From: Neoarius graeffei
Taxonomy: Eukaryota > Chordata > Actinopteri > Siluriformes > Ariidae
Reading direction: 5' to 3'
DNA: 64,000 nucleotides
Assembly (NCBI RefSeq): GCF_027579695.1
Contig: NC_083571.1
Coordinates: 88,400,888 to 88,464,887, forward strand
Both the position numbers and the translations under genes were made by a program. The notes beneath the pieces were generated by a model. That model saw nothing but the letters and a program-made list of their open reading frames with translations, was not told the origin of the DNA and did no database searches. Within the stretch, counting starts at the first letter, position 1, and each line of letters starts with the position of its first letter. Below are positions 46,601-55,800 of the stretch, piece after piece.

Positions 46601-49600
46601 TCTGGCTTTGCTGTCCATTTTAAAGCACTGGAGATCATTTTAGCTGAGCAGCCCATCATTTTCTGCACTTCTTTACAGTATACGTTTTACCTCTCCAATC
46701 AACATTTTAATCAAAGCACGCTGTTCTTCTGAACAATGTCTGGAACGACCCATGTTTCTCAGGTTTTCAGAGAGAAATGGATGTACAACATGTGCTGGCT
46801 TCATCCTTAAATTAGGGCCACCTGACTGACATCTGTTTTTTCACAGAATGAATGACCTCAGGGTGGCACGGTGGTGTAGTGGTTAGCGCTGTCGCCTCAC
46901 AGCAAGAAGGTCCTGGGTTCGAGCCCCGGGGCCGGCGAGGGCCTTTCTGTGTGGAGTTTGCATGTTCTCCCCGTGTCCACGTGGGTTTCCTCCGGGTGCT
47001 CCGGTTTCTCCCACAGTCCAAAGACATGCAGTTAGGTTAGCGTGGGGCGGCCTTGGGCTGAAGTGCCCTTGAGCAAAGTACTTGACCCTTGACTGCTCCC
47101 CGGGTGCTGTAGTGTGGCTGTCCACTGCTGCGCGTGTGTGTGTGTGCGTATTCACTGCTTCAGATGGGTTAAATGCAGAGGATGAATTTCACTGTGCTTG
47201 AAGTGTACATGTGACAAATAAAGGTTTCTTCTTTTATTAGTAACGACCAAAATTAATTAATAAAGTGCGGGGGGGGGGATAATATTAATTATTTTTTATT
47301 TTATTATCAAACAAAACTATCGATAAATCGTGGATTCCAGATCCCGGAAAAAGGCAGCCTTGCCTCAGGGCTAATCTCGCATGATGTCACGCATCGAACC
47401 CTGGTTATCTGGGTCATTTCGGTTCATCTGACTCCGTGCTTGTTTTCTTGCTAAAATTGGATATTGTTGTTGGAATCTTACAAAAATAACAATGGGAAAG
47501 CTCCGAGTTGTGTTTGGATGTTCAAATCCATGTATAAACAACTGTGTATAAACAACGGGACATTCAGTTCACAAATTTCCGAGAAATGACACTAAACAAA
47601 AGCGACAGTGGGTGAGGTTTGTGCAAACGAGTCTGGCAGATTTCGTGTCACCAGTTAATAATAAATCTGATTCATCAAGTGTTCATCACCACCAGAACGA
47701 CCACATGGGAATTATTGGAGCAAAAAGAAACCCATTTATTTAATAAATGACATTTGATCTGACATTTGGACAGTTCGTCGATTCCCCTATTATCTCACCC
47801 CCACACAGACACTGCACCAGACGCAGAATTATGAGCAACATTTACACGCTCGTGACATCTGATCTTATCATATCTGATGCACTTTAACAGGAAGAAAAAT
47901 GCAAGCGTGCAATCATTAATTATTAACTGAAACGTGTTAAATGCTCTCAGATTGCAATATTGCAAGACTCTATTTGTTTTTAGTTTTGTTCAGAAAAACA
48001 TGATGAAAGGTAAACACTGCATTCTGCACATCTCTTTCTCTGTCTAATCCAGCTCTCCATCTCACGTGTGCTACAAAGGAAGACTGTCAGGAACTGAGTG
48101 AACTGGCAGTTTCTCGTCTTGGGGGCTCGAAAAGATAACCATTTACTCCGGAATATCCTTGATAATCATCTGCCCCTTTATCCGACATATAAGAATCCCA
48201 ATCACTATCAGAATTCTCTCCAAAACATGATTCTACAGTGGTGCTTGAAAGTTTGTGAACCCTTTAGAATTTTCTATATTTCTGCATAAATATGACCTAA
48301 AACATCATCAGATTTTCACACAAGTCCTAAAAGTAGATAAAGAGAACCCAGTGAAACAAATGAGACAAAACTAATATACTTGGTCATTTATTTATTGAGG
48401 AAAATTATCCAATATTACATATCTGTGAGTGACAAAAGTATGTGAACCTTTGCTTTCAGTATCTGGTGTGACCCCCTTGTGCAGCAATAAGTGCAACTAA
48501 ACGTTTGCGGTAACTGTTGATCAGTCCTGCACACCGGCTTGGAGGAATTTTAGCCCATTCCTCTGTACAGAACAGCTTCAACTCTGGGATGTTGGTGGGT
48601 TTCCTCACATGAACTGCTCGCTTCAGGTCCTTCCACAACATTTCGATTGGATTAAGGTCAGGACTTTGACTTGGCCATTCCAAAACATTCACTTTATTCT
48701 TCTTTAACCATTCTTTGGTAGAACGACTTGTGTGCTTAAGGTCGTTGTCTTGCTGCATGACCCACCTTCTCTTGAGATTCAGTTCCTGGACAGATGTCCT
48801 TACATTTTCCTTTCGAATTCGCTGGTATAATTCAGAATTCATTGTTCCATCAACGATGGCAAGCCGTCCTGGCCCAGATGCAGCAAAACAGGCCCAAACC
48901 ATGATACTACCACCACCATGTTTCACAGATGGGATAAGGTTCTTATGCTGGAATGCAGTGCTTTCCTTTCTCCAAACATACTGTAACCCTTCTCATTTAA
49001 ACCAAAAATTCTATTTTGGACTCATCCGTCCACAAAACATTTTTCCAATAGCCTTCTGGCTTGTTCACGTGATCTTTAGCAAACTACAGATGAGCAGCAA
49101 TGTTCTTTTTGGAGAGCAGTGGCTTTCTCCTTGCAACCCTGCCATGCACACCAGTGTTGTTCAGTGTTCTCCTGATGGTGGACTCATGAACATGAACATT
49201 AGCCAATGTCAGAGAGGCCTTCAGTTGCTTAGAAGTTACCCTGGGGTCCTTTGTGACCTTGCCGACTATTCCACACCTTGCTCTTGGAGCGATCTTTGTT
49301 GGTCGACGACCCCTGGGGAGGGTAACAATGGTCTTGAATTTCCTCCATTTGTACACAATCTGTCTGACTGTGGATTGGTGGAGTCCAAACTCTTTAGAGA
49401 TGGTTTTGTAACCTTTTCCAGCCTGATGAGCATCAACAACGCTTTTTCTGAGGTCCTCAGAAATCTCCTTTGTTCATGCCATGATTCACTTCCACAAACA
49501 TGTGTTGTGAAGATCAGACTTTGATAGATCCCTGTTCTTTAAATAAAACAGGGTGCCCACTCACACCTGATTGTCATCCCATTGATTGAAAACACCTGAC

Positions 49601-51078
49601 TCTAATTTCACCTTCAAATTAACTGCTAATCCTAGGGGTTCACATACTTTTGCCACTCACAGATATGTAATATTGGATCATTTTCCTCAATAAATAAATG
49701 ACCAAGTATAATATTTTTGTCTCATTCGTTTAACTGGGTTCTCTTTATCTACATTTCGGACTTGGGTGAAAATCTGATGATGTTTTTGGTCATATTTATG
49801 CAGAAATATAGAAAATTCTAAAGGGTTCACAAACTTTCAAGCACCACTGTATATCGAGACTGATCTAACCACTGAACGAAACTGATACCTGGATTGTTAT
49901 ACATGTGACGTCGTGCACCGGTTCAGTCTCGGCAGATTCCGTGAAAATTGACTGATCTTATTGATTTTCTGTTAATTTATGGCCTTTTGGATTGGCTATG
50001 GTTTGAAAACACATGGTTAATCAACATAATGATTGTTGCCTTGTACAAGGAAAAAAGTGGGGTTTAGGGACATTAAATTCACTTTAAGACTGGTACGTTA
50101 ACTCTCTGGACCTGTTGGTGGATAAATATTAACGCTAACTGTACATACCTTTTCTCTTTCATTTCAGTGTAGTTGCTGACAAATTCATAACACTTACCTC
50201 CGCCAACTTTGTTGGAGGAGATGTTTTTGCTGCCATTTGTTTGTTTGTTCGTTTGCCTGTTCCCAATGTAACTCAAAAAGTAGTGAATGGATTTTGATGA
50301 AATTTTGAGGAAAGGTGGCCATGGGCCAAGGAAAAATGTATTAGATTTTGATGCAAATCCAGATATGTATGTGGATCCAGGATTTTTTTTTCATCTGTTC
50401 CTAACTTAACTCAAAAAGTAGTGAACGGATTTTGATGGAATTTGGTGTACAGCTTTAGTATTATCCTACGTTCAAGTGATTTGAGTTTGATGTTAATGTT
50501 ATGTGGCTTGGTGGAGTTATGCACTCAACCGAGTGCCCTTCTAGTTACCTCGCTCGCTACAGAGTAAGCAGAGCGAGGTATTGTTTTCGGTCAGGTTTCT
50601 TTGTTTGTTTGTTAACGATATTTTGGGAAAATGGCTTCATGAAACTTTCAGGATAGATGGGCATTGGTCTCAAATAGAACCTCCAACATTTTGAGGGTCA
50701 TCCGGTCAAGGTCACCAAAAAGGTCAAAATCGTTTTTGTTGTGGCTACTGCCTCATATAGAGGCGCTAGCCACTATGTCATCGTACTGTAAGAATGTAAG
50801 AGTGTAACAATCGTACACTGCGCATGTGCATACACGTGTTCTGATTAAAATGGCCGGTGAGTGTATACAATTCGGTTCACCATTCGAAATAAATGGACTA
50901 AAGAAATTGCTTTCAGACATGTTTATGCTTATTACAGAGGGAAAGTGAGTTCCACTGAGCTCTAGCGCCGGGCCATTTCCATGAAATAAGAGTTTGGGTC
51001 ATGGCGACAGCACACACTTAGTATATTTTACTTCTGTGATTTTTAAACTGTTCATTTTTGTGGCTACTGCCTCATAGA

Positions 51079-51153
<75 letters not shown>

Positions 51154-52818
51154 TATTTTTTTTTTTTACTGTATGGACATGGTATCAGAAAAAAATTTTT
51201 TTATAAGCAGTAGCCACATGTACCTATAGGGTACTTTATTTTTTTCGCGATATCTTCCTTCATATTCATCATAAATGCTACCGGGCGAGGTTTGTTTTGC
51301 CTGGCAACACTTGTTTAGAGGTCCCATGGCATGAAATTTTCACTTTCTGAGGTTTTTTAATGTTAAAATGAGTTCCTCTGACCTTCTTAAGTCACCCCAG
51401 TGGCTAGAAATGTCATAATGTGTAAACCAAACTATGCCCACCCTTTGTCAACATTTGAGAATGGCGCGTCAAAATGGCGCGTTGATAGGCTCTTCCCTTT
51501 ACTATGTCAGCAAGGGAGATGATCCCCACGCCCCCCCTCTGGATTCCCACCCACTGTATGGATTGCCCGCCCAGCTCAAAAGTTGCCACCATAGATACGT
51601 CACTTCAATTTTGTAGTGAGGAGACCATAGAGGACACAACAACATTGCACCACCTAAGCGAGTGAAACATGGAAATTGCGCTGTACATGGATGTGACAAC
51701 ACAGAAAGGAGTCTGTTTTTACTGCCGACGGGAGAGCCCCTGAAGACGCAGTGGCTTAATTTTATTTACTCCAATAATACGCCGTCGAGTCTACCTAAGA
51801 CGGTGTATGTTTGTCAGAAGCATTTTCCTGATGAATGTTTCCACAACTTGGGACAGTACATAACCAACCCAATAATTCCCGTTTCCAGACATAACATTTC
51901 AAACTCACCATTCTGATACGTCCTGCTGAAGTCGGTGATTTACAGTTTGTTCAACTGCTTGCGCTTCTGCTTCGGGGTCGGACTCCAGTTCAAAAGCAAA
52001 AGCTTGGACTGTTGCTTGACCTGCCATTGCTACTGTTCACACACAGGTAGCATGCCCGCAGCTTGGTCAAGCCCCTCCCCCTCCCCCCATGGCACGCCCC
52101 CACCCTCTACCCTTCCCTGCCTCCATGCTTCTCATTAGCAAAACGACGCACTGGGAAAAGGGCTGAAATGGGGCTTTCTCCCAGGAGGCTATATCTACGT
52201 GCTGAGGGTTCATTTCGAGAAAGGCTGCAGATATAACATCCGGAAACCTCCACGAGCCCGTTTAAAGCATCAACAAACCACCATGCCATGGGTCCTTTAA
52301 TACTGTTATTATAAATTATACATTAAATAATATAGCCATAACTTTTGTTACTCTGGGGAATATAAAGCCTAAAATTATCTTCAGGTTTTGTTTTTACTTT
52401 TCAGCTTTGTAGAAAATAACTTTTGTCTTTTTTATCTTCTCTTCTGACTCTTCTATCTATCTTTTATCTTCTCGGCTCTGCTCCACCTTTCCTCATCTTG
52501 ACCACTTTAAAAGAAAACTAGCTAACATTACTATTATTCTCATGTCTTTGGACTGAAAAGAATAAAAATATTAATGTTCTTGTTTTCTTTGCTGAAGTAC
52601 ATCATGGTAGAGTATCTGCGTGATCGGATGTTGGAGCAGAGAGGTGACGAGATGTTGTAACTGTTGTAAAATCTCTGGGGCTCCTGCACACAGCTTTAGA
52701 AAGAGTTTAGTTGTGATTTCTTCCAACCCCTCACCCCACTCTTCCCATAAAAACTCTGAACATGGATATAGATATTTTGTATATGTGGTTGATGATGCAA
52801 GTGTGTTACTCTGTTAAA

Positions 52819-52857
<39 letters not shown>

Positions 52858-55800
52858 AGCGTGCGTGTGTGCGCCTGCGTGTGTGCATGCACTTCCTTCC
52901 TCTGATTGAAGGAGGGAAATAGTTTAGGAAGTTGCTCTGATATAAACACACACAAATTACTGTACATAGAACAACACCTTGTGGCAAAATAACACCAGCA
53001 GATCTCAGTCACAGCTCATTCATTCATTTGGGATCAGGACACTTCGTCCAATGACCATTTTGTCCAATATTTGAGACATTTTGTCCAAAGCCTTTTTCAT
53101 ACGCGCTATCAATTATTTTATATGTGGTGACAATATGTGCAACAAGATCAAGATATAAACAAACCATAACTCATTTAAGGAAGTGCATTAAGCAGGTTTA
53201 TGACTGTCTCCCCATAATAAATGGAAATAAACAATTTTTGTAAAGCAAACGAGTGCCATAGTACAAGTGCTTCGACACAAAAGAGCGGTGTAAGGGGCGT
53301 AAACAAGTAGACCCTTACCATTACAGGCTGCTCTCTGAGCTTTGAGTCCAGTGAAGCCGTTTAATTCATCATATAGCCAGTCTTAATAATGCCAACACAG
53401 CCTCAATCGGTAAAATGTTTCAATATTTTATTAAATAGTATTTTATTCATTTAAGGGAGTGCATTAAGCAGGTTTATGACTGCCTCCCTGTAGTAAATGG
53501 AAACATATGCCTAATGATAGTGAGGTGACAATATGTGCGACAAATTGCTGTATATTTTTACACCAATCCTAAAGAAGAATTCTCAATAGAATTTGACCGA
53601 AGAGGAAAACATTTTTGTAAAGCAAACGAGCAACCCTTACCATTACAGGCTGCTCTCCGAGCTTTGAGACCAGTGAAGTCATTTAATTCATCATATAGCC
53701 AGTCTTAATAAGGCGCGCACGCAGTCCGGCACGCGCCCGAGAGTCCTGCGCAAGGAAGGAGTTTTTGTCAAATATTTCTTGGATTTTACATGAATTCTAG
53801 GTAGGAACCCATCGTTTTGAACACACTCACCGAGAAAGGCGAGTCTGGGGTGATCTTTACTCACCATTAGATTTCACAACTCGCCTTTGGCGAGTGGCGG
53901 GTGGTTAAACTACACTCTGCAAAAATGTGTTTTACTTCGGTCAAATTCCGTTGAGAATTCCTCCTCTTTTCGAACAAACAAATACCTGAAATATAAAATA
54001 ATTGATAGTGCGTATGAAAAAGGCTTTGGACGAAATGTCTTAACTACTATTGGATGAAATGACATTGGATGAAATGGTCGTTGGACGAAGTGTCCTGTAT
54101 CCTTTGATTTGACTCAATTCAAAGGCAAAGATGCTTGAAGTTTAAATCACACGTGAAATGTTTGGAAAGAATTAGGTGGGTGGATGGATGGATGGATGGA
54201 TGGATGGATGGATGGATGGTGTGTTGGTGTGTATAAGATGCTCTGTATTCTCAGCCTCTGCACCTTTCTTGCTCTGTTGTAGGACAGAAGGCGGGGGCGT
54301 GGCCACCTTCATGGCTAATCCATATGCTCCTCTGAACGAGTGACTGTCTCTGACGATGAAGGCGCCGGGCTCTCTATCTTTCAGCACTGCGATAGCTACA
54401 GCACACCAAGAGAGATGATTCAGAAGATTCGTCAGTGTTAAGCAAAACTATCAAAGAAGACATATTGATGAAATCATGATGGATGCTCACCCTGCTCTCT
54501 GGAGATATCCGGCTTATACCAGAACTTTGATGTGTCTTGAACAAATTTCACATTGTCAGTTTTACTGGAGAATGAATCTGTTGAATGTGGAAACAACATG
54601 ATTAGCCTTTTTTTGGTCTTCAGTTCTTTTGACTTCTATACTACCACACTACTACTACTGCTAGTATTACTACACTACTACTACTACTACTGGGCGGCAC
54701 GGTGATGTAAGTGGTTAGCATGGTTGTCTCACAGCAAGAAGGTCCTGGGTTCGAGCCCAGCGGCTGACGAGGGCCTTTCTGTGTGGAGTTTGCATGTTCA
54801 CCCTGTGTCTGCGTGGGTTTCCTCCAGGTGCTCCGGTTTCCCCCACAGTCCAAAAACATGTGGTTAGGTTAATATGGGACAGCCTCGGGCTGAGGTGCCC
54901 TTGAGCGAGGGCATATAACTCTCAACTGCTCCCCAGGCGCTTTTAGCATGGCTGCCCACTGCTCTGGGTATGTGTGTGAGCTCATTGCTCACACATGCTC
55001 ATTGTGCATGTGTGTGTTCACTGCTTCAGATGGGTTAAATGCAGAGAGGAATTTCACAAGCATGTGATGAATAACCTTGTTGTTGTTCTTCTTCTTCTAC
55101 TACTACTACTACAACTACTACTATTAAGACTGTAAAGCACTTCAAAGAGTGGTATTATGTGCTGAATACATCACAAAAACTCCACTACCGCGCCTCTCGC
55201 TCACAGTCAGCTGGGATAGACTCCAGCTTGCCTACGACCCTGTACAGGATAAGCGGCTACAGATAATGGATGGATGGTTTTATACGATTGTGCATGTGAC
55301 AAATAATCTATCTACTACTACTACTACTAATAATAATAATCATATTAATAATAATAAGTTAGATTTCCATACTGCCTTTCACAATCCTAAGTTCACTTTA
55401 CAGGAGAGAAGAAAAAAGACTAAGCAGTAATAGAGGAAGAGAAATGTTCACTGAACAGATAAGTCTTTAATTGAGATTTGAAAGTCGAGAAAGAAGAGCA
55501 GTCATGGAGAGATTGAGGAAGAGAATTCCAGAATTTGGGGGAAATGGTACTGAAGGACTGGCCCCCCATGGTGGAAAGTCTGGTACGTGGGACAGCAAAT
55601 AAATTGTTGCTGGAAGGCCTTAGTGAGTGAGAGGGGGTGTAGGGGGTCAGCAGTTCCCTAAGGCGTGTTGGAGCAAGATGACCGTTTCTGTTCTTTGCCA
55701 TCTCTATGAACAGAAATTAGCACTGCTTATAAAATAGCATCAAGAGCTACCTTTACAACTATTATATTACATAATATCAATATATCATACAAACACTTAA

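Larger units (their letters stand above)
47257..50087 (+). mobile_element. probable THAP-type DNA element with TTAA right end
   Basis: A THAP-like coding remnant (47492) and flanking non-repeat sequence (47743-48235, 49850-50087) are separated by a Tc1 insertion. The right edge reads ATTCACTTTAA (50077-50087). The left edge near 47257 (TTAATAAAGTGC) is only a guess. Confidence 0.35.

Noticed and set aside
48715..49524. 269-codon plus-strand ORF, the second longest in the window
   Set aside because: It is antisense to the Tc1-like transposase, which explains the sequence on the other strand.
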